NCBI GenBank assembly: GCA_900155495.1
Contig: FTLJ01000139.1
Location: 1 to 64,000 of the forward strand
From: Porogramme epimiltina
Lineage: Eukaryota; Basidiomycota; Agaricomycetes; Polyporales; Polyporaceae
Length of the DNA stretch: 64,000 nucleotides
Direction of reading: 5' to 3'
Part shown: in pieces, positions 11,227-23,620 of the stretch
How the letters are laid out: the number at the start of each line of letters is the position of its first letter
Numbering within the stretch: position 1 is the first letter of the stretch
Made by a program: the position numbers and the translations under genes
Notes under the pieces: model-generated
The model's input: the letters and a program-made list of their open reading frames with translations, nothing else
The model's database searches: none
What the model was told of the DNA's origin: nothing

Positions 11227-12138
11227 TTAATTAACGGCCGAGAAACAACGCGTACCATAGCACACTGCGGTGGGAGTCCCAGGGGATGTCTGCGCATCGG
11301 CCGGCAAATCCCAGTCGGATGGGGGGCTTGAGGATGCCAAAACGGTGACATCGATAGATGGCTCGCTGGGGGCTGTAGCAGCGCCCGTCACCCCGACGGC
11401 TGTGGCCAACGAGTCGATGTCGTCGGAGTCTGAGTCGTCTGATGTATCATCAGGTATGCTTTGCTCAAGCTGGCCGCTGGCTTCGGCTGACAACATGTAG
11501 ATGCTGAAAGCCCTCCGCCATCCGCCAAAAAATCGAAGCGTCGACTTGCGCCAGAAATAGAACAAGCCACCCAGGAGGAGTGAGATCAAGCCTGCCGCAC
11601 CGGCAACCACCACTCGATTGCTTCCTACTTCACACCGAAAAAATGGCGCGAGCTCCTTATTCCTGGGTGCCCTCTCGCAACACGCTGCCTGCAAATTTTC
11701 CTGACAGGTAAGCCCGAGAGGAACAGGAAGAAAAAGAAAAAGAAAGAACATACACTATCGCTGCGGCTTGACCACGGTAGCAATGCATAGAAATATGCAG
11801 ACACCTTCACATCATCGTCATCAAGAACGCGCGAGAGATCGAGTATCGTGTCTGCTGAGTCTTGCTGTTGGCATGCGGTGGCCCCGGGGAGGAGGGCTTT
11901 GGCTGCGGTCGACGATACGAGGTTGCACGAGTCGTCTGTGCCGCCCGCGGTGCGCTGAACGATCGAAATAGTCAATACAGTGGGTGTTCTCTGGGAATAC
12001 CTCTCTACTCACGCATGCGACTTTAAAGAAACTTGTTGGGTCTGCAGCGACTAGTGGGACAGCTGCACTCCTCACATGGATGTAGAAAGAGAGGATCATC
12101 AAGGGGGGGACAAGGAGAAGGGGATGCTTTCGACACAT
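11227..12138 (-). CDS. type I membrane protein, paralogue 2
   Basis: Exons 12138-12013, 11954-11754 and 11700-11227 join in frame to about 266 residues, with the same intron positions and phases as the copy at 6889-7852. A signal peptide (residues 1-23) is followed by a short Cys-containing ectodomain (again with a CCERAPRNKE motif), one helix (GLISLLLGGLFYF) and a Ser/Asp-rich tail. Intron 2 is pyrimidine-rich on the coding strand. The two copies differ most in the tail, while the exon 3 Cys motif and the helix are closely kept, so both look functional. Function is unknown. Confidence 0.7.
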
Positions 12139-12200
12139 AGTGTGCTCGACTGGATGAAGAAGAGTCTCGGATATAGTACAGAGAGTGGCGGCACCGGCCT

Positions 12201-12208
12201 CTTATATA
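12201..12208 (-). promoter_or_regulatory. TATA box of paralogue 2
   Basis: TATATAAG on the minus strand 63-70 bp upstream of the ATG at 12138, at the same spacing as in paralogue 1. Confidence 0.5.
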
Positions 12209-14774
12209 CTCCACTGCTACAGACCTGCTCATACTGCGGTTCATTGGAGCATGCCGTGTGACACGGGCCGCGCACCAGAGCACGCCGTCTGACGGCGCAC
12301 ACCAGAGCACCCTGAAAGCAGTGCAGCGCTGGAAGCTTCCTAGCCTAAACCTCCGCAGTTTTCGAGTTCAGATCTTTCTCACAGGTCTTTATCCTCCTAT
12401 GTTCACAATGCGGTATTATCAGACTGATAGAACCTTATAAACAGGGCTGGATAAGGCTGTGGGAGCGAGAATTCGTATCGCAGAAACGGCAGGCATCTGC
12501 TGCAAGCCAAGACTCACGAAGCTCATCGATGATCTTTGTCAAAGACTTTTTTCTCAATGTCAATGCATAGCTCTGTCTGACGTTGAAAACGCGAAAACAC
12601 CCTCTATGACATCGCACATTGTAACTTGTCACGACGCGAGAGCTCGTGACCGTGAGCCAGAGCTCCGGATCTGCCCAGTTTCTTGTATGGAAATTATTTT
12701 GTAAAGGACCCATTGAATTGATAATAAGAGTAACTTGAACCACCCCAGGCCCAGCGGCCTGCAACCAGGATAGGCTTTGAAGACCTATTTAATATAACTT
12801 CGTCGGGGTCAAAGTCTTCTCCTGGAGTGTCGATGTGACGTGTGCATCATCAAGTATTGAATACATTTTGGAGCCCACAGAAAGATTCAGGCAAAACCCG
12901 TTCAAGTTGAACCCGGCTCTCCGGAGCTCACTCACTGCCCACGCGCTGCCCCATTCGTGGGGGAATGTCAACTATGACACTCGACTTCGGTGCCTTGTAA
13001 ACATCTTCCTAGAAGCAGTCAATCGCAGCGGCACCAGACCCCAAGTCTCCCTAATTTCTCGAACTGATCCTCAAACACAGCCTGAGCAGGAGAAGCTTGG
13101 CGGCACCCGGCTTCATTGTGGTTGCAGCAGAGCCTTTGTCCATTTGGAGAGCGCTCTGAGGCGCACTTAACGGGACGCTGGGCGGCGCCTCGGCTGCACG
13201 ATCGATGGGGAAGACATAGGAGTTCCGGATTTCGATCGCGAAGGTGGCTAGATCTCGGGGTGAGCACGCCGAAGAAAGCTGCTCACGCGAGTCTGCGATA
13301 GGGGGAGGTTCCTGCGATCCGCTGCAACGCGGCCGCGGCAATCCAGGGAGCGCTCCGCATGGTGCGCGGGAGGGACGTCCCCCCGGCCCCCTTCATCTGC
13401 TCAGCAAGCCGAACAAGCTACTCAAGAATGAGCAGCGTGAGCTTACCCGGGTGCTCGCGGATGAGAGCGGCACCGCCGCACCAGAGAGAGATGGCGGGCG
13501 CTGCGAGCCTCTCGCCAATAATTCCACATACTCTTCGTTTTTGCAGTGGCTTGTTGTATGCAGTATACGCATATACTATAGCCCTGGAGAGCGGCGACTG
13601 CACTCAGGCTTTCAAAGTTCATGCCCTAGCAGACGCGAGCTGCGCAGCGCGCTCGTCACTGCACGGCCGTGGACCGCGCGAGGATGGGGAAGCGGGACCA
13701 CCCGTGGCTTCTCTAATTCATCAGGCCTCGCTGAATGAAAGCCCGCGGAGCCGGAGCAGCCGCGAGAGCTACTTAGGGGGAAGGGGAAGGCGGCCTGGGG
13801 CTGTACAGTCGCGCGGGCACGTCGGCTCTTCCACCCTTCTCTCTAGCGCTGGCTCTCCTGGGGGCGCTCATAGCTGCGCATGATCCTGCAGTACTTCAAT
13901 TGACGGGGGACAGGGGGGAAGAAGGCGGCGGCTCGGGTCAAGTCGCCGTGGGCGGCCCCTCGCAATGACGCGTCGCGCATCGTGGGCGGACGCGTCGGCG
14001 CGGCTCGTGGCCTGCGCACACGAAGGTCCACTTATAGTCGTTGCGCACCACCACTCCACCAGAACACAAACACCACGCAGTATACTTATATATTGGCACT
14101 TCGACAGAACGACTTTCAGCACACCGCGCTGCCGTCTCTAGGCCCAGTGGCAAAAAAGGCTCACGCCCGGTCGCTCCCATACGCCAAACGCGTTCAAATC
14201 CGCATGTAGACGTCTAGATTCCGGAGCTCACAGAACTCATAACTCTTTGGGACTTAGTAACTTAGGGAAAGAGACAGAGAGCGACAGATTGAGGGACGAC
14301 GCCCGGGACATGAACGAGCAACGACATAGCCACACACATCCGCCGCCGCACCTTCCGACACACGACCCAAGGGGGGGGGAAGAGGAGGTCGCGACACGCA
14401 CACGCACGCGCATGGGGGGGGAAGAAAAAGAACCGTTGCGAATGTGGGGAGCGAGAGAGTGAGACCGTAGATCGATGTACAAGAGGCGCGACAGAGAGAT
14501 GAGAGATATGTGACAGTCATTGCGGAGATAATACTAGTCGTGAACGTACGGGGGTATTACGAACAGTAAACCGTGAGGGAGATGGCTGGCGTGAAGCGTG
14601 AAGGGGCAGAAGAACAACGGCAGGCGGGGCCGCGCGGGAGAGACTACACCGCGCCATACGCGGCCCACGAGCCCCTACCGCCCGACGCCGCGAGACACGC
14701 GCCGTTGGGCGCCGAGACGGTCGCGACGGTTGGCGGACCGACCGACCCCGGCTGCCGGTGGAGCAGAAACACGC
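12209..14774. other. intergenic, unassigned ORFs only
   Basis: The interval holds several frames of 60-170 codons on both strands (for example 12435-12764 minus and 13359-13883 plus). None has a matching splice partner, recognisable motif or consistent codon bias. A repeat of the gagcacgcc..ctgacggcgcac type occurs at about 12245-12310. From 13300 to 14200 the base composition is GC-rich. No gene is called. Confidence 0.4.
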
Positions 14775-15850
14775 TCAGAGGACGACGCAGTGATGGCTCT
14801 TCTTGCCGCCCTTGCTCCGGGTGAGGAGGGCGGCGCGAGTCGCGTACTGGAAGACCTCACGGACACCCTCGCCAGTCCGGGCCGAGCACTCGAGGTAGTG
14901 CCGCGCGCCGATCCGCTGAGCCACCGCCATACCCTAAGAGAGATGGGAGAAAGCGGCGTCAGAATCCGACGTGTTCGGAGCGTTGTGGATGCGTAAACGT
15001 GGAGAAAGGGCGGTGGCGCGGTGATGATGGGGGATGTTGGGAACAGTGCTCGACGCCGCACATTGGCCAAGGAGCCCGATTTGGGAGATGAAGCGCGCGG
15101 CCACAAACATGTCGTGACGGCATGGAGGAGAGGGCGGGGGTAAGGTGGAAGACATGAGAAAGGTGACGTACCTCCTCAGGAGTAACCGGCCGCTGGTTGG
15201 TCTTCCTGAGCTCCTCAATCACTCGGGGGTCGCGCCTGAGATCCTTCTTGCAGCCGACGAGGATGATGGGGAGACCGGCGCAGAAGTGCATGACCTCGGA
15301 AATCCACTGTAGGGGAAGAAGCACGGCGGCGCAAACGTCAGAACAGCACGGAAGTGACGAAGGAAGATGTGCGCACCTTCTCCTGCACGTTGTCCAGCGA
15401 ATCCGGGGAGTCTACAGCGAAGCAAATAAGGATGACGTGGGAGTCGGGGTAGCTGAGGGGGCGAAGCCGGTCGTAGTCTTCCTGGCCGGCAGTATCCCAC
15501 AACGCGAGCTCGACGTGCTTTCCATCCACCTCGACATCGGCGACGTAGTTCTCGAACACGGTCGGGACGTAGACCTATGGGGGCGGTGTGAGCGCCAATG
15601 GGATTGGGCAAGATGGTGCCACGTCTGCGGGGCAGAGGCACCCAAGACGGAGGCAATGGGAGGGGGAGGAAGGGGACACGCAATACACACCTCGGGGAAA
15701 GTTCCCTTGGAGAAGACAATCAAAAGACAGGTCTATGGGGGGCGCATGACATGTGAGCACGGGGATGGTACGATATGTGGATGTTGTTGGGAGCACCTTT
15801 CCGCAAGCACCGTCGCCGACGATGACGAGCTTCCTGCGAATTTCAGACAT
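14775..15850 (-). CDS. RHO1: Rho1-type small GTPase
   Basis: Five exons (15850-15797, 15732-15691, 15574-15377, 15306-15172, 14933-14775) join to 195 residues, the usual Rho length. Seen in order: P-loop GDGACGKTCLL split by intron 1, effector region YVPTVFENY, switch [20 protein letters not shown], a GCKKDLR motif in place of TKxD, the [10 protein letters not shown] motif, a short basic stretch and a C-terminal CVVL CaaX box. Known role of the family: a geranylgeranylated switch at the plasma membrane that activates beta-1,3-glucan synthase, protein kinase C and actin polarity. The CVVL tail (Leu at X) predicts geranylgeranylation. The STE24 gene of this window serves the farnesyl/CaaX pathway more generally. 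The model is complete and all key residues are present. Confidence 0.95.
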
Positions 15851-17799
15851 GGCGGGCGTGTAGAAGAAGGGAGGCGGGGGTAGAGATGGTGGTCGGGGCG
15901 GCGAAGAGAGGGGAGGCGGACGGGAGGAAGGGGGTCGTCGTTGTCGGAAGCGATGATAGCCAGCGACGGGTTTTCACCCAGTTTCAAACTCCCCCCAACA
16001 CAGCATGGGGCACGCTCACGTAAGCAGCCAGGCCCGTGCGTGCGAACGGATGGGGCGCCTTGCACCGCCCGCGCAGGCCGGAGAGAGAAGGAGCCGACGA
16101 GAAGCGCCGCCGCCTGCCCCGCCTTGTGTCGCCCGCCAGCAGCCGCCAGCAGCGTCGACGTGGGCCGTGGCTGCCCGCCCGCCTCCCGCGCGCGCCATGA
16201 CGCCATCCCCGCACCGCCTGCGCTTCCCCCCGCCGCCCCCGCCCGCGTCGATCGTCCGCTCGTCTCCCTCTGCACTGGCCGCCTCTGCGTGCCTTGCCCC
16301 GCCCCCTCGCCCTCACACAGCTTCCCCCGCGCGCCCGCCCCCTCCCAGCGCGCCCTTATCGCCCATGCCGGCACCGAGCAGCTGCCACGCCCTTGACTGA
16401 GGCCAAGCGTGTCCCACCGGCGAGGGCCCGCGCCCATCAGACGGCCCTCGCCCGCGTCCATCAGGCCGACCAGTACGGCCGGCGCGCGTTCGGCGTCGCG
16501 GGAGCGCGAGGCGTGTTTGTGGCAAGTGAGTAGACTCGCGTGGACCGACGGCGCTCGGTGCGGTGCTGCCAAACGTCGGGCTACGCCTGTGAAATGCCAC
16601 AATTGCGCTTGAGGCCGGTGTGAGCTTGGACGTTCGACATCCGAGCTGGCCTATCTTTTGGGTTCTATGATGGTTTGGTGTGACGTGTACGCCGCCGGTC
16701 ATCCTCACTGATGCGGTCCGTGCTCCGTCGCGGTTGAAGAATATGCGCGTATGTACCACATGTATGTTTACAACCTCGACGTCCTCCAATCAATGCCCCT
16801 TTGTGCGAAGTGCTAGCCGCCGCGTGGGGACTTCAGCGTGGTCAAACCGACAGACCCCCAGCGAGTTGGGCATCGGTGTTCTTTTCTGACAATGACATCG
16901 ATACATAGCCAGTGGCCGCCGAGTCATGCTGTTGGACACGCACTCTTGCACCCACACTTGTTTGATATCTCCGGATACGGTAAGGTACCTGTAGGCTGTA
17001 GCGTTGCCTCAATGGTCACATCACGGCAATGGATCTTGAAAACCCTTCGTGAGACTATTGGATATCGGGAAGAACACACAAACACTGATGGACCATCTTT
17101 TCACAGGAATTAGGGCTTCCACCCCCGCCCGAAGAAACCACTGGTCTGGGAGTAAAGTCGGCGTCGCTCCCCTAAACCCGAGTTCTTATCGTTGAGTATG
17201 ACTGTATCATCTTGCCAAGAGTTTCAATGTGGTTAACTCAAGGATGGGCGCATATAGTCACCTGCTTCCCCTCATACAGGGAATACACCTAGCAACAGAT
17301 GCTGTCACCACAGCTCGAGGAACTGACACCCATCAGGGCGGTCTTGCAGCGAGGTCCTCGAACATCGGGAACGAGCGGTGTTTGATAGTTAAACATAAAG
17401 GTGAGCCTGAAACCTGCGCCGGCTTGTCTCAATGCAACTGGGCGCTGGTTACACCGACATGAAATTCCTCTAATGCTAATGTTCAGTTACCTCTAGGTCG
17501 TATTCCAGAAGATCGCCTCGCGGCGCGGAAATAGGCAATGTACCCCGCCGTCTGAAGTGCGCGACGAAACATGTCGTACAGTTGATCATTGTGCGTCGTT
17601 AGTATAGAGTTTTAACGCATACAAAGTTTAATTCGGAGGTCCAACTAGATCTCAGCAAGAGTCTCTCGCACATCACTGGAGGCACTCTCGCACGTGTATT
17701 CTTCTTCTTCTCCCTGTCGTTCACCCATTCATCTGTCCCGTTTTGGTAGCAGCTGGCTTTCTCCCTTCGAAGACGCCAATCTTCGCCCGACGGGCGTGC
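15851..17799. other. gene-poor flank of RHO1
   Basis: The first 750 bp are GC-rich and C-rich, probably holding the RHO1 promoter and 5' UTR. The rest is of mixed composition. Frames up to 289 codons exist on both strands (15733-16602 minus) but they overlap each other and look compositional. No gene is supported. Confidence 0.4.
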
Positions 17800-18330
17800 A
17801 GAGCCCCGCGCGATTTCGCGCCCGGCGTCTCCGCGATGCTCAGGAGGTCATGGAGAAGAAGCGCGGCGGTGGCGTATTCGGGTGATGGGTCGCCGGAAGG
17901 CGTTCACGTCCGCGCACGGAGCACGCTCTAACGTGATGTTACTACACAAGCGCATGAGCCGTGCTTCCGGCCGAGGGATGCGGTATAACGTGACGTCGTT
18001 CGTGAACTACACGATGCGGTACAAGCCCGCTCATCCTACTACTGCAGACCGCAGCTGTAGACCGAAGAACGAAGAGAGGCGCCAACATCGAAAGGTGTGC
18101 TGCCTCTGCCTCCCTTACATGGCCAGATTTGCCCGCGCCCGGCTCACGAGGTCCTCCTTCGTAGTTTCCTTGGACTTTGGATTTATCCGATGACGACAGC
18201 CTCCCCTGCCGCGCGACTTCATGCCCGGCGTCTCCACAACGCTCAAGAGATGTTGTGGTATAGTGTGACGTCATTTGAGAGGCTAGAACTACACGATGCG
18301 AATATGCCCACCAACCGTGCTACGTGCTGC
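17800..18330. repeat. two diverged copies of a 100-250 bp repeat
   Basis: Segments starting near 17808 and 18203 share a cgcgacttc/gatttcgcgcccggcgtctcc word, then a gctcagga/gctcaaga word, a gtgacgtc word and actacacgatgcg in the same order and orientation. The copies are about 400 bp apart. No coding potential is seen. Confidence 0.5.
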
Positions 18331-21300
18331 ATGCATAGTCACAGCAGAACATCATCAGGTGGAACGGTACAGCTAAGAGCCGTAGCTGCGCCCAGTGTCA
18401 TGAAAGGAGGCACTGTCGCCTACTTCCAGAGCGGGCAGTGACTCAAAGGTGCGCTACCTAAGCTCCCTTTCCACGACCGGTTTCGTGCAAGCCCACTCAC
18501 GAATTACTTCTCGGTCACCGCCTTGGACACAAGATCCATCCGGCAGCTTCTCGCCACCGCGCGACTTCACGCCCGCCTCCGCGGTGGGTGATCAATGACG
18601 GGAAGGGCGATGGCGGCGCCTTCGAACGGGTGGCCGCCATGTACCGACCGAGCGGTCGCCGTTCATATGCACATATGGACAAAACATTTCTCCATTGGAT
18701 GTACCGAGGCTTTACCTCGCCCAGCGCGACCACATGAACATGCACCCAGGCTCTGACACGCTGCGCTCTGGAATCTGGATGGGCGGCGTGAGCCCGGCGC
18801 GCGCGGCGCTTCGAAGAGGGTGAGCAGCAGCGTCGTCGAGTTCACGCTCCGCGCGATGCGCACCCGCTCGATCTGGGGCCGTCGCAAGTACGTACAACGT
18901 CCGAAGCGGCGCGAATTGCCCCCACGAACGGGCGACGCGCGGGCGCCGCGACCGTGCGCGAGCAGAGGTCAGGTGTCTAGCATTCCAGAAACGACGGCGC
19001 TGACCGGTGCTTTTTCGCGCGCAGCGCGAACGTTGGCGAGAAGGGGGAGGGCGGCGCGGAGCGGTCGCTGGTCTTCAACGCGCCCACAGTCCCGGAGACC
19101 TCGCCAGAACCTTCAACCTAGAGGGCGAGAGGACCCTCTTTCCCCACAGGGGGATTCGCCCTTCCCCGCACCGTGCGGTATGGTGGGGGTTTGGAACGTT
19201 AATCATGTTCGTGTGGCGGCGGGCTAGGCTCTCGCCGCGCCCGCCGCCCTTAATCCCGTACCGCATCGGCAGAAATTGAATGGCGCGCGAGTGGGCGAGA
19301 GCGTCCGCACACGCTCTCTGCACCACCACCGTCATGCATGCATTACGTTCCCCGCGCCCGAAGTTCATACAAAAAGGTTATCATTCATCTCGCATAGTTT
19401 GCCTCTCGGACGCTCGAGAGCCCGAGGCACACCCCGCGCCTCGGAGGCGTCGGCGCGTCGTGGCGGGCAGCCCCAGGGTCCGAAGCGCCCCTTCGCCTTC
19501 GCGCGCGCGGCGCGGGACGCGGGGAGCCCAGACCCTGAGCCCTGCCCCTCTGCGCGCGCTGCGGTCGACAAGGGCGCGCCCGCAAAGGAAGGACAGGGCA
19601 GTAGGGCATCCACCGCGGGCGCACCGCGCGTGGCCGGACCGGGGTCCCGTTGCCCGCCACGTTCACGAGCAGGGTGGCCAGCCGCGCTGCGCGAGGCAGG
19701 GCGAGGCAGCCCGCCCACCTCCCTCGTCTGCTCCTGCCGCACCGGGCGCTGTCAGCGGGTACGCCGCGCGCCGCCTTGCCCACCGATCGTGATCGACGAG
19801 CCCCCCCTCCTGCCCAGCTGAGCGCGGGGATGCGTGCACGGTGCAGCGGGAGGCTGGGATCGACCCCGCGTGATCTACGCGGGTGACGGCCGCGGGCACT
19901 GGGATTGTCGCGCGCCGCGCACAGCGCGCGCACCGGGGCGCAACGTGGTATTTGGCTCGAAAGAAAGATGGGTGGCGGGCGCGCTCCGGGGCGAGTGCTT
20001 CCGTCGGGGAAGCTGCCAAGGCGCAGCCCCTGCCGCCCTCGATGCGGCGACGATGGGCGGGTCTCGGCCGCGCGCGAAGCGTCTCCCATAGGCCGTGCCC
20101 CGGACGACGCCTCCCGAGGGTGCGAGGGCACACTCCGCCCGCGCGCTGCCCTCGGGTTTAGGTGCTCGGTCGTCACACCACCACGGCATCAGGCCCGACA
20201 GCGCTCGCGGAGGGGGCGCATCGGGGGTCTAGAGCCCTCGCCACCCCCGCTTCGCGCCCAGGGGGCGACGCGCTGGCGGTTCCAATGCGTCTGGGGCTGG
20301 AGCGCAAGGCGGGGATGCCGGGCGCGGTGGCGCTCGAGCCGCGATCGACGGACGGCGACGTAGCCGCGAACGTATGAAACTCTGGAGCTTCACGTTCTGG
20401 GCCGCCGCCGCATGCGGGGGTGCGGCCGCGCGGGGAGGGTTCGTCCATAATGTCAGACGTCGCCTGCCAGTCGCTCGTTGCCACCGGCTGGCGGTCAGCC
20501 TTCAGCCTTCAGCCTCGCCGTCCTTCCCCGGGATCGACGCGGCGGCGCGAGCCTTGAGGCGGCGTGGGGCCCCGGCCCGGCCCGGGGGCTCCTGCCGCTT
20601 CCTGTGGGTCGATTCGGTTTGGCCGACATTGTGCGGGGTGCGCCGGCGATGATCCTGGATAAGATCAGCAAGCCACGCCCACAGCCCAGCCAGCAGTGCA
20701 GCCGACCAGAAGCCCCAGGCTCGAGACGGAAACGCGCGACGATGGACGGCGGAGCACGTACCGTTGTCCTAGCCACGCTGCACGCGCTCGACCAATCATG
20801 GCCGCACAGCGCTCCGCGGCACTAGTACCAGCGCGAGAGTCCGCCCTGGTGGTGCACGGAACCGCGTCAGGCGTACAGATCATGCACGTCGCTCGCTCGC
20901 CCTTCGTTGCCTTGGACCTGACTTGCACCATGTTCGGCGAGATTGGGGTGTCGATTGACACGGCTGCCTCGCCGGTGGAGCGGACGCTCGCCGGCGCGAG
21001 AATAACCCTCGTTCTGAAATGTTCGACGATGAGCGTCCGGAGCTCGTGCGGTGCCGGGCGCGGCCACCAAGTTGCCTCCGAGGCGTCCACACGGCCTCTT
21101 GGCCGGGCTTCCCTGATACCGCGCACGGTCATGGGCTCCTCCAGTGGGAATGTCAGGTGAGAACCACTCACCTTCGCGGGCACTGCTACGATCGTTCACC
21201 GCAGCCCGAGTTGGGCACGGGAGCGGACGCGCAATGTGTGCACCAGCCTCCCTGAATGGCAAGACCTCGAGAGGTGATTACGAATTGTCCAGCCGTCGGA

Positions 21301-22517
21301 GGCCGCGTGGCACAGTGTCACTGCATGGCGCGAGGGTTGAAAACGAGTTCGGGGAAGTTCGCATCCCTCGCTGGTCTTGATAAACGGGAGCGGCAACGTG
21401 ATAAGCCTTGCACGCGTGGGGTCCGCGCGGTGTTAGCTCACTGGTGGAACTACCGGTGCCTGCGGGTCTGTTGTAAGCGCGAGGGGTGGAAGCGGTTTGC
21501 TCCGTTGCGGGGCGGACGTGGCCTTTGCGCCGTCTTGCGCACTTAACGCGTTCATCGCGAAACCAAACCCTGCCAGCGCCCCGAACTTGAGACGTGCATT
21601 TTCCACGGGCGTCTAAAAGGTCTCCGTCGGCCACGCGCTGGATGTGGTAAATAGTCAGCTCTGGAGTGCACGGAGATGAGGCGCGGGCAGATCAACACGT
21701 ACTGCAGACGCTCCTATCGCAGCTGGAGGCCATTCAGCCCTTCCAGCGCGGGGGCGGCGGATCAAGCGCGATCCAGCGTATAGTACACGCACGCATCGCG
21801 GGCAGGATTCGAAACGTGCACGCGCACGTCGTACCCGCGAACGCCCTGTCCGGCAGACAGATCGCATCTCGGATCGTGGCACCTGCAGCTTAAACGTCCC
21901 CGCGCGAGGCAATCATTAGCAGCGCTGGATCTTCGCCCCCACTTTTCGGCCCAACATTCAATACCGGGACGGGGGCCGGCTGGGGTAACGCCGCGCGCGT
22001 GTCATGAACTGGGATAGTAGGCCCCGCAGTCATTGGCAGCCACCGAATGGCCGAGTGGCGTGCGGCGGATTGCTATACTCTGCACCGCTCGAGCTGGCGG
22101 CTTGGAGCTTCGCACCCCAAATGAAGCGCGAGAGTCTGAGGCCTATGGCCAGACGCCGTCAGCACACCATCACGACTCGCGGAGGCCTGGGCCTCGACCA
22201 AGCGTTGCCTGCCCGGAGTACGTACGTGTGGTTCCTCGATCGCGCGTGGTTGGGGGCACCGGAGAGCCAGATCGAGGTAGACGAAGGCTGATCCCGGCGC
22301 TCGAGACGAGTTTGAAGGGCCACCCGGAGGCCTATAAAGGTCAAGGGGGTCAGTGCCTGGTTTGTGCAACCCCGGTACCGAGCATTGGGTATACTCAGTT
22401 TGAGACCCTCGACTTTCGACGCCACCGCGACCATCCCGCTGCACACCGACAGCCAGTCACATCCCCACAACCCGCCGCGACTTCATCAACAACATCCCCT
22501 CCCCTCGACAACACATC
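18331..22517. other. GC-rich, gene-poor region
   Basis: From about 18.8 to 22.0 kb the sequence is very GC- and CpG-rich. Long frames occur in several phases of both strands at once (such as 19385-20176 minus and 19276-19821 plus), as expected of stop-poor GC-rich DNA. I find no splice-linked gene, motif, tRNA or rRNA signature. Confidence 0.4.
22333..22340 (+). promoter_or_regulatory. possible TATA box of lectin 1
   Basis: TATAAAGG about 180 bp upstream of the lectin start at 22518, followed by a C/A-rich leader. The spacing is longer than for other genes of the window. Confidence 0.3.
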
Positions 22518-23150
22518 ATGGTGACTCAGATCCAAACCGGCCACACCTACAAGCTCTGGAACGCCCTCAATTCCGCTTGTCTCGACCTCTCCATGGCAGA
22601 CTTCAAGTCCGTCACGGCTGCTCCTTGGGATAACAGCGACAACCAGAAGGTACGCGAACCCCATAATTACTCACCTCCCCGGTGGCACGCTAAGCGAAGT
22701 CCCCGTCCTGCAGTGGGTCGCGGAGCGCGCGAAGACGGCACCTCAAACACCCGGCACGACGCGCTGGACCTTCCGGAGCGTCGCCACAGGTCTGTACCTC
22801 GGCGTGGAGGCACCGCAGGCAACGGCGTGCATCATCGCCACACGGGAGGAGACCGAGTGGGATGTCCGCGCCGACCGCGACGACCCGTCGGCTCTTCGGT
22901 TCGCATCACTTTGCCTTATCTCATCCGCCGGGCCATCTGACCACCTCGCCGTAGGATAACCATGCCTAACGGACGTTTAGGCGTCCAATTAGGCAAATCC
23001 GCGAACCCGGCTGCATGTACGCCCGTGAAGCTTTGGGACGCAAAGGACAGCGCAGAGCAGCGCTGGAGGCTCGAGGAAGGTGAGTTTGCGCTCGAGTTCG
23101 CAGTGATGTAATGCGGAAGCAACTGACTTGGACCTGGTTTGACAGTCTGA
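22518..23150 (+). CDS. ricin-B-type beta-trefoil lectin
   Basis: Exons 22518-22649, 22714-22898, 22955-23079 and 23146-23150 join to 148 residues; the last exon holds only part of a Val codon and the stop. Features of a single beta-trefoil (CBM13/ricin B-like) are seen: the N-terminal TYKLWNALNSACLDLS strand pair, the WTFRSVATGLYLGV strand in the second lobe and PVKLWDAKDSAEQRWRL in the third, where QRW is the typical QxW. There is no signal peptide, as usual for these cytosolic mushroom lectins that bind sugars and often serve in defence against nematodes or insects (family knowledge). Intron 2 has a weak gttcgc donor but is the only choice that keeps the frame. A second copy follows at 23621. 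Confidence 0.75.
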
Positions 23151-23620
23151 ACACGTTCTCGGGTGCACGTTGCTTCATCGTCGTTCTCGGCCCCTTCGCG
23201 GCTGGGGGCCACGACGCCATCCGAAGCTCCAACACGACCGTGTTCTCGGTAGATTCAGTTTGCGCGCTCCGGGTCTTGCTTCTCGGTTGAATGTATTGAT
23301 GGACGCTTCCCCCGATGGTGTTCTGTATTGGACTTTGCAGCACGTGGGCTCGAGGCTCTGTTTTTGAGGTAGTTCTCGCTCGCTACGCTTGGGCGTAAGG
23401 ACAGTTGTGGCAATCTACTTACTTTTTTGTACAAATTGTGCCACGGTGTGCCTCTGGAAATCGGTCGTTAGTATGGACCTCGGGGGTGATTCCCGTGTAG
23501 AGCACGGCTTATTGATACAATCGTCCCTGTCTTACAGGGATGGGAAGTACTCGGGGGAGAAGCGGGGATACAAAACGCAAAGAGGAATGCAGACGTACCG
23601 GCCGACACCCTCCATGCACG

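Noticed and set aside
19385..20176. 263-codon minus-strand ORF in GC-rich DNA
   Set aside because: Equally long frames exist in other phases of the same stretch, the composition is Arg/Ala/Pro-rich in all of them, and there are no motifs or splice partners.
18800..22000. Ribosomal RNA genes
   Set aside because: GC content is high but no conserved rRNA words were recognised, and the sequence differs from known rDNA throughout.
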